NCBI RefSeq assembly: GCF_000231445.1
Contig: NZ_AGFR01000009.1
Coordinates: 248,001 to 312,000, forward strand
Origin: Commensalibacter intestini A911
Lineage (GTDB): Bacteria; Pseudomonadota; Alphaproteobacteria; Acetobacterales; Acetobacteraceae
Direction of reading: 5' to 3'
DNA length: 64,000 nt
Under the pieces are notes generated by a model. That model had not been told where the DNA came from and searched no databases. It saw only the letters and a list, made by a program, of their open reading frames with translations. This document shows, one piece after another, positions 1 to 9,453 of the stretch (position 1 is its first letter; each line of letters opens with the position of its first letter). The position numbers and the translations under genes were made by a program.

Positions 1-1
1 T

Positions 2-1309
2 TTGATGGCGATCTCTGCTGTTGGTCGTGTGCCACATCCTATGAATGTTTCAACAGGCACCTCAAATATTTTAAATATTTGTCAGACTATTCAAGTTAAA
101 ACCGTTATTTCTAGCCGTCTTTTTATTAATAAAGCCAATTTACAAGATCTTGAAAAGGCACTGCAAGAAACTGTTAAAATTATTTATTTAGAAGATATCG
201 TCAGTAGTCTGACTTTAGCAGATAAAGTCAAAGCAAAATTAGACTTACTATCTCCTGATCGTTTGCCTGGCATGAATGCTTCTTATCAATCTCCAGCAGT
301 TGTTTTATCAACCTCAGGATCAGAAGGACATCCAAAAGCAGTTGTCCTAAGTCATCATAATATTTTAACCAACTGTCAACAAGTTGCTTCTGTTATTGAT
401 TTTAGCTGTGCCGATCATGTTTTTAACGCGATGCCTATTTTCCACTCTCTTGGATTAACGGGGGCAACATTACTTCCTTTATTTTTTGGGGTAAGAACGT
501 TTCATTACCCTAATCCTTTACATTATAAAAATGTGCCGTCTTTAATTTATGATGTTGACGCGACCATTTGCTTTGGCACAGATACATTCCTAAATGGTTG
601 GGCAAAATATGCAGATCCTTATGACTTCTACGCAATGCGTTACATCGTAACAGGTGGTGAAAAAGTTAAAGAAGAGACCCATAGACTTTATGCAAATAAA
701 TTTGGCGTGCGTATTTTTGAAGGATATGGTGCAACAGAAAGTTCTCCTGTCATTGCGCTGAATACACCTAAAAATAACCGTTCAGGGACGGTGGGGCAAT
801 TCTTACCTGGTATTCAACATCAAATTACTCCTGTGCCTGGAATAAATAGTGGCGGCAAATTGTTCATAAAAGGCCATAATATTATGATGGGTTATATGTT
901 ACATACTAATCCTGGTGTAATCCAACCTGTTCCAGAGCAATGGTATGATACAGGGGATATTGTCAATATTGATAAAGATGGCTTCGTGACAATTTCAGGT
1001 CGTGTCAAACGTTTTGCTAAAATTGCAGGTGAAATGGTTTCCATGACTGCGGTTGAAACCATTGCTGATAAAATATGGCCAGAAGCAATCAATGCTGTGA
1101 TTAATTTAACAGATGACAAAAAAGGGGAGCAACTCTTACTTGTCACAACACAAGCAGATGCCACGCTTGATCCATTATTATCTTATAGCAAAGAACATGA
1201 TATCGCAAAAATCATGCTTCCTAAAAATTTAAAAATTATGAAAGATCTTCCTTTGTTTGCAACAGGGAAAATTAACTATCCAGAGCTACAAAAGCAATTA
1301 CAATTGTAA
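2..1309 (+). CDS. aas: Acyl-[ACP] synthetase / 2-acylglycerophosphoethanolamine acyltransferase (Aas), 3' part only
   Basis: The gene enters from the left edge, so only its last 435 codons are visible and the true start is outside the window. The visible part is the AMP-binding adenylation domain: the P-loop TSGSEGHPK lies about 104 residues in, followed by EGYGATESSP, the YDTGDIV core and GRVKRFAKIAGE, and it ends with a TGK-type catalytic lysine (FATGKINYP). The sequence closely follows the C-terminal half of E. coli Aas, including PLHY and FGTDTFL stretches. In that family the adenylation domain activates fatty acids on acyl carrier protein for re-acylation of lysophospholipids at the inner membrane. 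Whether the upstream part carries a PlsC acyltransferase or an MFS (LplT-like) domain cannot be seen. It is followed 24 bases later by the NDH-2 gene on the same strand. Confidence 0.85.
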   Translation: MMAISAVGRVPHPMNVSTGTSNILNICQTIQVKTVISSRLFINKANLQDLEKALQETVKIIYLEDIVSSLTLADKVKAKLDLLSPDRLPGMNASYQSPAVVLSTSGSEGHPKAVVLSHHNILTNCQQVASVIDFSCADHVFNAMPIFHSLGLTGATLLPLFFGVRTFHYPNPLHYKNVPSLIYDVDATICFGTDTFLNGWAKYADPYDFYAMRYIVTGGEKVKEETHRLYANKFGVRIFEGYGATESSPVIALNTPKNNRSGTVGQFLPGIQHQITPVPGINSGGKLFIKGHNIMMGYMLHTNPGVIQPVPEQWYDTGDIVNIDKDGFVTISGRVKRFAKIAGEMVSMTAVETIADKIWPEAINAVINLTDDKKGEQLLLVTTQADATLDPLLSYSKEHDIAKIMLPKNLKIMKDLPLFATGKINYPELQKQLQL

Positions 1310-1333
1310 AAAGAATATGGAGAGATTGATATA

Positions 1334-2578
1334 ATGAAAAAAAAACAAATCGTTGTTTTAGGAGGAGGGATTGCAGGAATTGAATTCCTAGTCAGAATTA
1401 CCAAGAGGATTGATCATTCTAAGTATGAATTATGCCTGGTTGATAAAAATGAGTTCCATACTTGGAAACCAATGCTCCATACATTTGCAGCGGGAAGCGC
1501 ATCTTTGCAAGAACAAGGTATGTCTTTTTTAATTCAAGCAAAACGGCATAATTTTACTTTTCAACCTGGTGAAGTTTCTGAAATTAATACAGAGAAAAAA
1601 GAAATTATTCTGGCTCCTTATATTGATCAACATGACGATGAAATTTTACCACAAAGATCTGTAAAATATGATTATCTCGTGATGGCTTTAGGCAGCAAAG
1701 CCAATGATTTTAATACTAAAGGTGTCGATGAATTTGCCTATACAATTGATGATGTTGGCTATGCGCTTGAATTTTACGAAGATTTAAAGAAATATATTAT
1801 GCAATCCACGATTTTGCATACTAAACATCACGTTGTGATTGTTGGGGCAGGGGCTACGGGTGTTGAACTTGCAGGAGAGATTGCCCAAACCTTACAGCAA
1901 GCCTCACAATATACAGATCATGACTTTGATAAACATATTGATTTAACGATTATTCAATCTGGAGATAGAGTGCTTCCTGGATTTAAAAGAAAAATAAGCA
2001 AATCTGTTCAACAGACAATGGATAATATTGGGGTTAATACGTTGCTTTCTACCCGTGTTGTAGAAGTTACAAAAGATCATGTTGTGTTAGATTCTGGTAA
2101 AACTTTACCTGCAGATCAAGTTGTATGGACAACAGGAATTAAAGCAACAGACGTGACAGGGGATATTGCAAAGACTGAGCGCTCTAAAAATGCACAATTT
2201 ATCACAAATGAACAATTTAGATTACTGAATCATGAAGATATTTTCGTTATTGGTGATTGTTCTTCTAGGCAAAATGCGCCTTTAGCACCTACCGCACAAG
2301 TTGCTCGTCAACAAGCAATCTACCTCAGTGCTAACTTTATGAATCTCATTAACAAAGTGCCTCATATCCCTCCATTTGTTTATAAAGATTATGGTTCTTT
2401 AGTTAGTGTTGGACGATATGGATCTTTTGGTAGCTTTGGTGCAAATGCACATATCAAAGGTGTGCTGGCTCATTTGGCACATGTATTCTTATATCGTAGC
2501 CATCAAATCAATATCTTAGGTGCCTTTAAAGGGATCTGTGCAATTTGTGCAGATTTCTTACGCTCTTTCTCAAGATAG
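1334..2578 (+). CDS. ndh: Type II NADH dehydrogenase (NDH-2), FAD-dependent
   Basis: A 414-residue flavoprotein with two Rossmann folds: an FAD-binding GGGIAG near residue 10 and an NADH-binding VGAGATGVELAGE near 170-182, then a second FAD contact IFVIGDCS near residue 303. Length and arrangement match NDH-2, the single-subunit enzyme that oxidises NADH and passes electrons to quinone without pumping protons. The C-terminal stretch rich in hydrophobic and basic residues (HLAHVFLYRSHQI) fits the amphipathic membrane anchor of the family. A GGAGA ribosome site precedes the ATG. It sits directly after aas and may be cotranscribed; a bidirectional terminator follows. NDH-2 would feed NADH electrons into the quinone pool used by oxidases and by the nitrate reductase further along. 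Confidence 0.85.
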   Translation: MKKKQIVVLGGGIAGIEFLVRITKRIDHSKYELCLVDKNEFHTWKPMLHTFAAGSASLQEQGMSFLIQAKRHNFTFQPGEVSEINTEKKEIILAPYIDQHDDEILPQRSVKYDYLVMALGSKANDFNTKGVDEFAYTIDDVGYALEFYEDLKKYIMQSTILHTKHHVVIVGAGATGVELAGEIAQTLQQASQYTDHDFDKHIDLTIIQSGDRVLPGFKRKISKSVQQTMDNIGVNTLLSTRVVEVTKDHVVLDSGKTLPADQVVWTTGIKATDVTGDIAKTERSKNAQFITNEQFRLLNHEDIFVIGDCSSRQNAPLAPTAQVARQQAIYLSANFMNLINKVPHIPPFVYKDYGSLVSVGRYGSFGSFGANAHIKGVLAHLAHVFLYRSHQINILGAFKGICAICADFLRSFSR

Positions 2579-2594
2579 AAATACTCAATATAAA

Positions 2595-2634
2595 AAAAAG
2601 ATAGAGTTAATTAATGACTCTATCTTTCTTTTTG
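2595..2634. terminator. Bidirectional rho-independent terminator between ndh and the dehydratase gene
   Basis: An inverted repeat with arms 2598-2607 (AAGATAGAGT) and 2617-2626 (ACTCTATCTT) is flanked by an A-run on the left and a T-run on the right. It can therefore end transcription of ndh from the left and of the leftward dehydratase operon from the right. Confidence 0.8.
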
Positions 2635-2658
2635 GGCATTAATATCAATGGAACATTC

Positions 2659-4260
2659 TTATAAATCGACAGAACGTTTCCAGAAAATAAAATCAAATTG
2701 TTCTAAACGATCTGCTTTGACTTGATAAGAACCACTAGCTGTTTCAACAACGCGTTTTAATAGACCTTTACTAACTTCAGGCAAAGGTTTTCCCTCAATA
2801 ATTTCCCCACAATCAAAATCAATCATATCATTTAAACGATTGGAAATTTCGCTATTTGTTGCAATTTTAATTACAGGTACAATTGGATTTCCCGTTGGTG
2901 TTCCTAAACCTGTAGAAAATATAACAACATTACATCCAGCAGCAACGAGACCAGTCACCGCCTCAACATCATTCCCTGGTGTACATACTAATGATAACCC
3001 TTGGTTAGCCATAGGTTCACTATAATCACAAACTTCTACAACAGGAGATCTACCACCTTTTCTAGCCGCACCAGTTGATTTAATCGCATCCGTTATTAAG
3101 CCATTCGCAATATTGCCAGGGCTTGGATTATCGGAAATGCTGGTGCCAAAAAAATTTGCTGATTTTTCATAAGTTTTCATTAAATCAAGAAATTTTTGTT
3201 TATTTTGAACTGTTATACACCTATGAACAATATCACCTTCGGCACCACATAACTCTGGAAATTCTGATAAAGCAGATGATCCACCCAATGCAACAACCCA
3301 ATCTGAGACCAGACCCATCGCAGGGTTAGCAGAAATTCCTGAAAAACCATCAGATCCACCACATTTTACGCCAATTTTCAAATGAGATAATGGTACATTA
3401 ACACGTGTTGTATGGGGAACTTTTTTCATAGCATTAAATGTTTCTTTTAATGCGGCTTGCATCATAGATTCTTCACTCTCCCACTCTTGTTGCCTATAAT
3501 ATAATGTCGGTTTATTAAAGTTTGGATTTCGTTTATCTAAAGCTTCCTGAAAAAATTCGCGTTGTGCTTTTTCACATCCTAAAATAAAGACTGTAATCCC
3601 TACAACATTGGGATGATCCGCATAAGCAGCCAAAATATCGCACATCGCTAAACTATCTGATGCTGTCCCACCACAACCACTGGTGACGGTAATACATCTT
3701 ACGCCTTCAATATGAGGAAAAGGTTTTTTAATTTTAGGAGTAGATGGAATCTTATTATTCGTCAGCTCTAATGCAAACTCTTTTAACGTATTTTGTTTTG
3801 AATATCCCAAAACCTCATTTAATGTATCTGTTAGCTTTGTCACATTACGATTTTGACAAAAAACAAGTGGAAAAACTAACCAATAATTTGCGGTTCCAAT
3901 GCGACCATCTTCCCGCTTATAACCTAAAAAATGATCATTTTTGTGTGCAGTAACATCAGGTTTATTCCATTGATAAGGCGTTTCATTTTCAAGAGACACA
4001 GGAGCCGCATAATGACGCAAATTTTCTGTTGTAACCGCTTCACCTTTAGCAATAGGTTTTGTTGCTTTACCAACAGCTGTTCCATATAAGCTTACCACAC
4101 CATCAACAGCAATTGCTTCTGTTGTAAATTTATGTTTTGCTTTAACATCTGTTGTTAGAACAACTTCTTTGTTATCAATGATAAAAGATTCACCTTTTTT
4201 TAAATCTTTTAAAGCAACAATTAAATTATCAGTGTCCTCAATTTGCAAAATTTTTTGCAT
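2659..4260 (-). CDS. UxaA/GarD-family dehydratase (altronate or galactarate dehydratase)
   Basis: This 533-residue protein has an N-terminal SAF-like domain (about residues 1-90) fused to a D-galactarate dehydratase/altronate hydrolase core. The core contains TSGCGGTASDS near residue 194 and VKCGGSDGFSG near 299, conserved cysteine/glycine motifs of the family. Length matches E. coli GarD (523) and UxaA (495), so it is full length. Family members dehydrate sugar acids such as altronate or galactarate to a 2-keto-3-deoxy acid. A strong AAGGAG lies 10 bases before the ATG. It is the last gene of a leftward operon with an MFS carrier and a DapA-family lyase, which would use the keto-deoxy product. 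The exact substrate cannot be decided; galactarate/glucarate is favoured by the DapA-type partner, altronate by resemblance to UxaA. Confidence 0.8.
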   Translation of the reverse strand: MQKILQIEDTDNLIVALKDLKKGESFIIDNKEVVLTTDVKAKHKFTTEAIAVDGVVSLYGTAVGKATKPIAKGEAVTTENLRHYAAPVSLENETPYQWNKPDVTAHKNDHFLGYKREDGRIGTANYWLVFPLVFCQNRNVTKLTDTLNEVLGYSKQNTLKEFALELTNNKIPSTPKIKKPFPHIEGVRCITVTSGCGGTASDSLAMCDILAAYADHPNVVGITVFILGCEKAQREFFQEALDKRNPNFNKPTLYYRQQEWESEESMMQAALKETFNAMKKVPHTTRVNVPLSHLKIGVKCGGSDGFSGISANPAMGLVSDWVVALGGSSALSEFPELCGAEGDIVHRCITVQNKQKFLDLMKTYEKSANFFGTSISDNPSPGNIANGLITDAIKSTGAARKGGRSPVVEVCDYSEPMANQGLSLVCTPGNDVEAVTGLVAAGCNVVIFSTGLGTPTGNPIVPVIKIATNSEISNRLNDMIDFDCGEIIEGKPLPEVSKGLLKRVVETASGSYQVKADRLEQFDFIFWKRSVDL

Positions 4261-4286
4261 TGATCAATTACTCCTTAAAATATTTT

Positions 4287-5597
4287 TCATGCTTCAATCG
4301 TTTTATAATTATGCTTTGAAGCATAAGATAACATTAGAATTAAAAAAGTGCAGAAAAACGCAATTATTGATAGTGTATATAACCCTGCGTAATTATTATG
4401 CATGAGTAAATCTATTTGAACACGCAAATTAGGTGCTATAAAAGATCCAACACCTCCAATTGTTGTGCAAAAGCCAATACCAGCAGCCAAAGCAGGACCA
4501 GATAGAATTTGTGAGGGTAATATCCAAAAAATAGGTTGAACAGATAAAAAGCCTATTGCACTGCAACTTAATGCAATGATTGCAATCAGAGGATTAGATA
4601 TCGTAGAAAAGAACAATCCAAAACCAGCTAACACCATACATAAAGCAGCAATAGTAATACGATGATTTGTATAATGATCAGCTATACGTGGAATATAATA
4701 AACACCGAAACCTGAACAAATCCACGGAATAGCGGCAATTAAAGAGGCTTCAAATCCCGTTTGAGAACCGATTAAAGATGCAACTTGAGAAGGAAGAAAA
4801 AACATTAATCCATAAACAGCTACTTGTATAAATCCATAAATAATTGCAAGACACCAAATGTTTAAATTTTTAAAAGCAAGAAATATCGATGAAGTTTGTG
4901 TAACTTGTTCTTCTTGTTGTAATTTTTTATTTAAAATATCTTTTTCTTTTTGCGTTAAAAAACGAGCTGAAGACGGAGAATCATCCAAATAATATAATGC
5001 AAATGCTCCTAAAATAGCCCCTATACCGCCTTCAACAATAAACATCCAACTCCATCCTTGAAGACCTAAAAGATGCATTTGTATCAATGCACCAGATAAA
5101 GGTGAACCAATACTAAGCGCTAACGGAACACATAGTATAAAGGTAGCAATCACAGATCCTTTCACTTTGTTGGGAAAATAGATTGAGGCCAGTAATAAAA
5201 TGCCTGGGTAAAATCCTGCTTCAGTCATCCCTAAGAGAAAGCGCAAAATAATAAACTCAATATTATTCTGTACAAAAGCTGTTGCAACAGCCACGCCACC
5301 CCATAAGATACTTGTAATTCCTAACCATTTGCGTGCACCAAATTTATTTAATAATAAATTAGAAGGCACACCAAAGATAGCATAAGCTACAAAAAAGATA
5401 CTTGCTCCAAATGCATACGCACCATCAGATAATCCGATATTTGCTTGCATTACATCTTGAGCAAAACCAATATTAACACGGTTAATAAAAGCAAAAAAAT
5501 ACAATACAAACATCAAAGGAACTAAACGTTTCCAAATTTTATCAATGGCAACATTTAAGGTTGGGTTTGTGTATGATGCACGTTTAATCATCATCAT
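4287..5597 (-). CDS. MFS transporter, anion:cation symporter (ACS) type, probably for a sugar acid
   Basis: A 436-residue membrane protein with about twelve hydrophobic segments. It has the features of the ACS family (hexuronate, galactonate or galactarate carriers): an early FINRVNIGFAQ segment, a GMTEAGFYPGILL motif and a long hydrophilic central loop around residues 205-235. It lies between the sugar-acid dehydratase and the lyase in one operon (26- and 35-base gaps), so uptake of the substrate of that pathway is the natural role. Three ATG codons in a row (5597, 5594, 5591) follow AAGGGG; the third has the best spacing from the ribosome site. The substrate is inferred from neighbours only. 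Confidence 0.75.
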   Translation of the reverse strand: MMMIKRASYTNPTLNVAIDKIWKRLVPLMFVLYFFAFINRVNIGFAQDVMQANIGLSDGAYAFGASIFFVAYAIFGVPSNLLLNKFGARKWLGITSILWGGVAVATAFVQNNIEFIILRFLLGMTEAGFYPGILLLASIYFPNKVKGSVIATFILCVPLALSIGSPLSGALIQMHLLGLQGWSWMFIVEGGIGAILGAFALYYLDDSPSSARFLTQKEKDILNKKLQQEEQVTQTSSIFLAFKNLNIWCLAIIYGFIQVAVYGLMFFLPSQVASLIGSQTGFEASLIAAIPWICSGFGVYYIPRIADHYTNHRITIAALCMVLAGFGLFFSTISNPLIAIIALSCSAIGFLSVQPIFWILPSQILSGPALAAGIGFCTTIGGVGSFIAPNLRVQIDLLMHNNYAGLYTLSIIAFFCTFLILMLSYASKHNYKTIEA

Positions 5598-5632
5598 TCC
5601 CCTTTATAGATGTAATAAACTACATAATAATT

Positions 5633-6526
5633 TTAAATTGGAAAATTAACCTTACTCAAAATTTTCTTAATTTCTTTAACTTGATCATCATTAATACAAT
5701 TAAAAGGAGGATATGAATCATCATATTTAATAATATTTTTTAATTGCAATATTTTCTTAAACACAGAGATAAAAGGATTATTAATATTATTAAGTGCTAT
5801 TAATTGATCAACAATCTTTTGATGATTAGCAATGGCTATTAAATCTTCATCTGCAAAAGCTTTCATCCAAGATTGAACAAATTCTGGGAACATATTGGAT
5901 AATCCACCAATACATCCATCACCACCAGATAAAATATTATGAGCAAAGTTATTATCAAAACCAGAAAATACTTTAAAATGAGGTATTTCTTTTTTTACAA
6001 TTTTAATAACTTCGCAAGTATGATTCATATCGCTAATTGTATCTTTCATTCCCACAATATTTTGATGTTTATCAGCAAGCTTTAAACATGTTTGTGGAGA
6101 AATAGAATATCCTGTGCGATCAGGAAAATTGTAAAGAAAAATATTAGCACTGGTTTGACTGGAAATAGCGCTGTAATAGTCATATATTTCATTTTCAGTT
6201 AATGAAAAATAATAAGGGCTAATAATCATCACTCCATCTAAACCAACTTCATGTGCATAATTAGCCAATTCTATTGATTCTTGAAAATCCATACGACTAG
6301 TGCCTGCATACACTTTCATATTTTCTTTTGGAAAAGATGCCGCTAATTTAATAAGTTGTTTTGATTTTTCTACATTTAGAGAAAAAAATTCTCCAGTACT
6401 CCCCATAACAACAAATCCAGAAGTTTTATTTTTTAAAAAATTATAAACTTTTAAATTCTCTTCATTATCAATCCGTTTTTGAGGATCAAAAATAGTAACA
6501 ACAGGGGTAATATATTGACTTTTCAT
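5633..6526 (-). CDS. DapA-family lyase/aldolase (dihydrodipicolinate synthase superfamily)
   Basis: A 297-residue TIM-barrel enzyme of the DapA/N-acetylneuraminate lyase superfamily. Visible markers are GSTGEFFSL (residues 42-50), the tyrosine of LYNFPDRTG (Tyr132) and the Schiff-base lysine in GMKDT (Lys161). Real DapA is usually encoded elsewhere; here the gene starts an operon with a sugar-acid carrier and a UxaA/GarD-type dehydratase. A 2-keto-3-deoxy-sugar-acid aldolase or a 5-dehydro-4-deoxyglucarate dehydratase is therefore more likely than lysine synthesis. An AAGGA site stands 11 bases before the ATG. No semialdehyde dehydrogenase is encoded nearby, so the end of the pathway is not visible in this window. 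Confidence 0.72.
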   Translation of the reverse strand: MKSQYITPVVTIFDPQKRIDNEENLKVYNFLKNKTSGFVVMGSTGEFFSLNVEKSKQLIKLAASFPKENMKVYAGTSRMDFQESIELANYAHEVGLDGVMIISPYYFSLTENEIYDYYSAISSQTSANIFLYNFPDRTGYSISPQTCLKLADKHQNIVGMKDTISDMNHTCEVIKIVKKEIPHFKVFSGFDNNFAHNILSGGDGCIGGLSNMFPEFVQSWMKAFADEDLIAIANHQKIVDQLIALNNINNPFISVFKKILQLKNIIKYDDSYPPFNCINDDQVKEIKKILSKVNFPI

Positions 6527-6924
6527 CTTAAATTAATCCTTAAAATAACAACTGATATTGCTAATCTTTTTATAAAAATGTCCAAAATGAACATTGTTGT
6601 CTCATAGAAAGAATCTATTTATTATTTTGGATAATCTATAAAAGTATTCATTTAATGAGTGTAACATAACAAAAGTAATGATAAAGTAACGAATATGCGA
6701 TTGATAGTAATCGGATAGTTTGAAGTAGATTGTTTATAATTTAATAATCATCCAAGATTATTCTTTGATACAAAATTTAAGTAAACTTAACGTTATTAAA
6801 GTAATCGTTATTTCTGAATTTGTCTAAGACCAGATACTCTGCATCTTAAGGCACAATCCATTATAAAATAATATTTTTAATGGACTGCTGGTATTTGAAA
6901 CAAATTAAGATCAAGAGTGATTTA
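6527..6924. promoter_or_regulatory. Divergent promoter region of the two sugar operons, with an operator-like inverted repeat
   Basis: About 400 AT-rich bases separate the leftward lyase operon from the rightward aldolase-kinase operon, so both promoters must lie here. An imperfect inverted repeat, AATGTCC-AAAAT-GAACATT (6577-6595), is 50-70 bases upstream of the lyase start and is a plausible regulator site. A looser palindrome with TAACG/CGTTA ends is seen near 6789-6811. No regulator gene is adjacent. The assignment is inference from position. Confidence 0.4.
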
Positions 6925-7581
6925 ATGTCTCATAATTTTTCTCCCGCTGAACTCGAAAAACGTTGTGCTATTATCGAAGCATGTCTTGAAATGAACCATC
7001 TTGGGATTAATCAAGGGACTTCTGGCAATATCAGCGTTCGTCATGAAAATTATTTATTAATTACCCCCACCAGTATTCCTTATAAACAATTAAAACCAGA
7101 GAGCATTGTAAGAATGGAAATGGATGGTTCTGTTCATGGTCCATTAAAACCATCGAGCGAATGGCGTTTTCATTTAGATATTTTGAATGCACGACCAGAG
7201 ATTAATGCAGTTGTGCATGCACACCCTACATACTCAACCATTATCTCTATTATGGGTATGGAAATCCCAGCCATTCATTATATGATTGCTGTTGCTGGAG
7301 GAGAGAATATCCGTTGTGCCCCTTATGCTACTTTTGGCACAGAAGAACTCTCTCAGCATGCGTTAAAGGCACTCGAGGGACGCAAAGCCTGTTTACTGGA
7401 GCATCATGGAATTATTGCCGTTGGAGCAAACTTATCCAAAGCATTATGGTTAGCAGTAGAAGTTGAGACCCTTGCCAAGCAATATCATGGTGTTTTGCAA
7501 CTTGGAAAACCTAGAATTTTATCTCACGATCAAATGGCTGGCATCATTGAAAAAATCAGTAATTATGGCCATGTCGACTAA
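6925..7581 (+). CDS. Class II aldolase/adducin-family protein (fuculose-phosphate aldolase-like)
   Basis: The enzyme has the class II aldolase fold: GTSGNISVR near the N-terminus, the zinc-binding HAHP motif near residue 90 of the chosen start, and a second zinc-ligand region LLEHHGI near 155. Relatives cleave or decarboxylate phosphorylated sugars or sugar acids (FucA, AraD, OtnC/YgbL). I chose the ATG at 6925 (218 codons) because AAGAG lies upstream at a proper distance and the family fold begins there. The upstream in-frame ATG at 6880 has no ribosome site and would add 15 unlike residues. A PfkB kinase follows after 40 bases, so a kinase-then-aldolase route for one sugar is likely. The sugar cannot be read from sequence. 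Confidence 0.75.
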   Translation: MSHNFSPAELEKRCAIIEACLEMNHLGINQGTSGNISVRHENYLLITPTSIPYKQLKPESIVRMEMDGSVHGPLKPSSEWRFHLDILNARPEINAVVHAHPTYSTIISIMGMEIPAIHYMIAVAGGENIRCAPYATFGTEELSQHALKALEGRKACLLEHHGIIAVGANLSKALWLAVEVETLAKQYHGVLQLGKPRILSHDQMAGIIEKISNYGHVD

Positions 7582-7621
7582 CTAAATTACCCAATATCAC
7601 TTATAAAGAAAGGAATAGAAT

Positions 7622-8566
7622 ATGCCTCGTTTTGATGTAAGCTCAATTGGATTATGTGATGTTGATTTATTAGGTCGCCCCATTACGCATATTCCTCCCG
7701 AAGGCAAATTAGAACTCATTAATCAGATCCGAATGACCGTTTCTGGCACTGCGGGTGCAACAGCGATGGATTGCGGTATTTTAGGTGTTTCTGTACAAGG
7801 TGTTTTTACCGTCGGTAAAGATGATCTTGGCGATTATATTTGTTCTAAACTCACAGGATTTGGCGTGGATTGCTCCCTTATTAAAAGAACAGATAAAGCA
7901 CAAACATCTGCATCTATTTTACCTATCCCAAAAAGTGGTGGACGTCCTGCTTTACATGTCACTGGGGCTTCGGCAATCTTTAATGTTGATGAATCTGAAT
8001 ATGATGCTGTTTTGGATGCTAAAATTATTCACGTCGGTGGAACTGGTCTTTTACAATCTTTTGATGGAGAACCAACCGTTCGCCTGCTGAAAAAAGCCAA
8101 AGAATTAGGAAGAACCACAACATTTGATTTAATTGGTGCAAGTGCAAAAACATTTGCACTTGTTGAGCCTTGCCTACCTTATATTGACTATTTTATTCCT
8201 AGTATAGAAGAAGCTGGCGAAATGTCTGGCTTAACAGATCCAAAAGCGATTGCACAATTTTATAAAGATCGTGGCGTTAAGAATGCTGTACTCACAATGG
8301 GTGGAGATGGTGTTTATGTTTCTCCAGAAACAGGTGAAGACTTTACTTTACCAGCTTATGATATCGAAGTTATCGATACGACAGGATGTGGAGACAGTTT
8401 TAGTGCAGGCATTATTGTTGGATTAATCAAGGGATGGGATTTATATCAATCTGCACGCTTTGCTTCTGCTGTTGCCGCAAAAGTCGCAATGGGACTTGGA
8501 TCTGATGGCAAACTTGTTTCTTTTGAAGATACCATTCACACAATGAACACTCTAAAAACGAAATAA
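7622..8566 (+). CDS. PfkB-family carbohydrate kinase
   Basis: A 314-residue ribokinase-family protein. The C-terminal signature DTTGCGDSFSAG near residue 255 carries the catalytic aspartate and the anion hole, and the N-terminal region has the GTAGATA substrate-binding glycine cluster. PfkB enzymes phosphorylate sugars, sugar acids or nucleosides with ATP. It follows a class II aldolase gene with a good AAGAAAGGAATAG ribosome site, and the two probably act in succession on one substrate. Candidates are fructose-like ketoses or 2-keto-3-deoxy acids; nothing in the sequence decides. A hairpin terminator lies downstream. Confidence 0.78.
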   Translation: MPRFDVSSIGLCDVDLLGRPITHIPPEGKLELINQIRMTVSGTAGATAMDCGILGVSVQGVFTVGKDDLGDYICSKLTGFGVDCSLIKRTDKAQTSASILPIPKSGGRPALHVTGASAIFNVDESEYDAVLDAKIIHVGGTGLLQSFDGEPTVRLLKKAKELGRTTTFDLIGASAKTFALVEPCLPYIDYFIPSIEEAGEMSGLTDPKAIAQFYKDRGVKNAVLTMGGDGVYVSPETGEDFTLPAYDIEVIDTTGCGDSFSAGIIVGLIKGWDLYQSARFASAVAAKVAMGLGSDGKLVSFEDTIHTMNTLKTK

Positions 8567-8631
8567 AATTATTCAAAAAAACGCCATTATTTTTAATAAA
8601 ACTTATAGATTAAATGGACAAATTGAGTATT

Positions 8632-8668
8632 CTAAAAAGAGGAGTATTTTTAAATCTCTTCTTTTTAG
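8632..8668 (+). terminator. Rho-independent terminator after the kinase gene
   Basis: Arms 8632-8644 and 8656-8668 (CTAAAAAGAGGAG / CTCTTCTTTTTAG) pair over 13 bases with one G-U. The right arm contains a T-run, so the inner GAGGAG/CTCTTC stem followed by TTTTT behaves like a terminator for the aldolase-kinase operon. Confidence 0.6.
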
Positions 8669-8699
8669 GTTATATCATCCATCTTAGGGATTGTTTAAA

Positions 8700-9293
8700 A
8701 TGCGAATAAATCATCTTCAGTTTATTAAAAAATATGGATGGATCATTCCGTTTGTAGGGTTAGCGTTTACCTTTCATCATCCTGCCTACGCACAAGCAAC
8801 ACCAACAGAAACAATCCAAAAGATTTATTCGTTTTATCAGCCTCAATCAGATAACGATGCAAATGATATCGGTTTTGATCGAACCAGTTCTCAAAGTAGT
8901 CAGTTTTTCTCTCCAGATTTTTTAAGAGTTATTAAAGAAGATGATAAACTTACATCTGCTCAAGGTGATGCTAGTATCATAGATTATGACTTTCTTTGTA
9001 ATTGCCAAGATACAATGGATGGGATTATTGTTCGAAATATTCAAGTCCTACAACAAACGCAACACACTGCAAAGGTCGAAGTCTCTTTTGATTTTATTAT
9101 CAATGGCAGTGATAGTTTTCAAAAAGATGATCCTTTTTCAACCGATCATCCTGGGCAACAACATATTTATTTCAATTTAATTAACTTACATCATCATTGG
9201 TTAATTGATGATGTAACAGATGCTAATAATGTAGGAATAAAAAAAGATTGGAAAGAAGAGCTTCATAAATTTTACAATAGCTCTATTCAATAG
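8700..9293 (+). CDS. Secreted hypothetical protein, possibly DUF3828-like
   Basis: A 197-residue protein with a clear signal peptide: basic start, hydrophobic core IIPFVGLAFTF, and an AYAQA cleavage region near residue 30. The mature part is acidic, with an FFSPDFLRVI segment, DYDFLCNCQD in the middle and HHHWLIDDV near the C-terminus. The pattern of an aspartate-rich DxDxLxxxQD block followed by beta strands is reminiscent of DUF3828 periplasmic proteins, but that match is from memory and weak. The ATG at 8700 is chosen because TTAGGGA lies 9 bases before it; a TTG three codons upstream is less likely. It stands alone between two operons. Function is unknown. Confidence 0.6.
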   Translation: MRINHLQFIKKYGWIIPFVGLAFTFHHPAYAQATPTETIQKIYSFYQPQSDNDANDIGFDRTSSQSSQFFSPDFLRVIKEDDKLTSAQGDASIIDYDFLCNCQDTMDGIIVRNIQVLQQTQHTAKVEVSFDFIINGSDSFQKDDPFSTDHPGQQHIYFNLINLHHHWLIDDVTDANNVGIKKDWKEELHKFYNSSIQ

Positions 9294-9453
9294 TTGTTTA
9301 GCTTATTAAGTAAAAAAATAACTTTTTATAATAACAGTAAATCAAAACAATTATTCATACTCAATTTCTTTTAAATGAGTTAGATGGCCATAGCTTACAA
9401 CATAACTTTTATTCGTTTTTATTTATCTAAATTCAAAATAAATAATATTAACT

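Noticed and set aside
5633-6526. Annotation as dihydrodipicolinate synthase (lysine pathway).
   Set aside because: The superfamily residues are present, but the operon partners are a sugar-acid carrier and a sugar-acid dehydratase.
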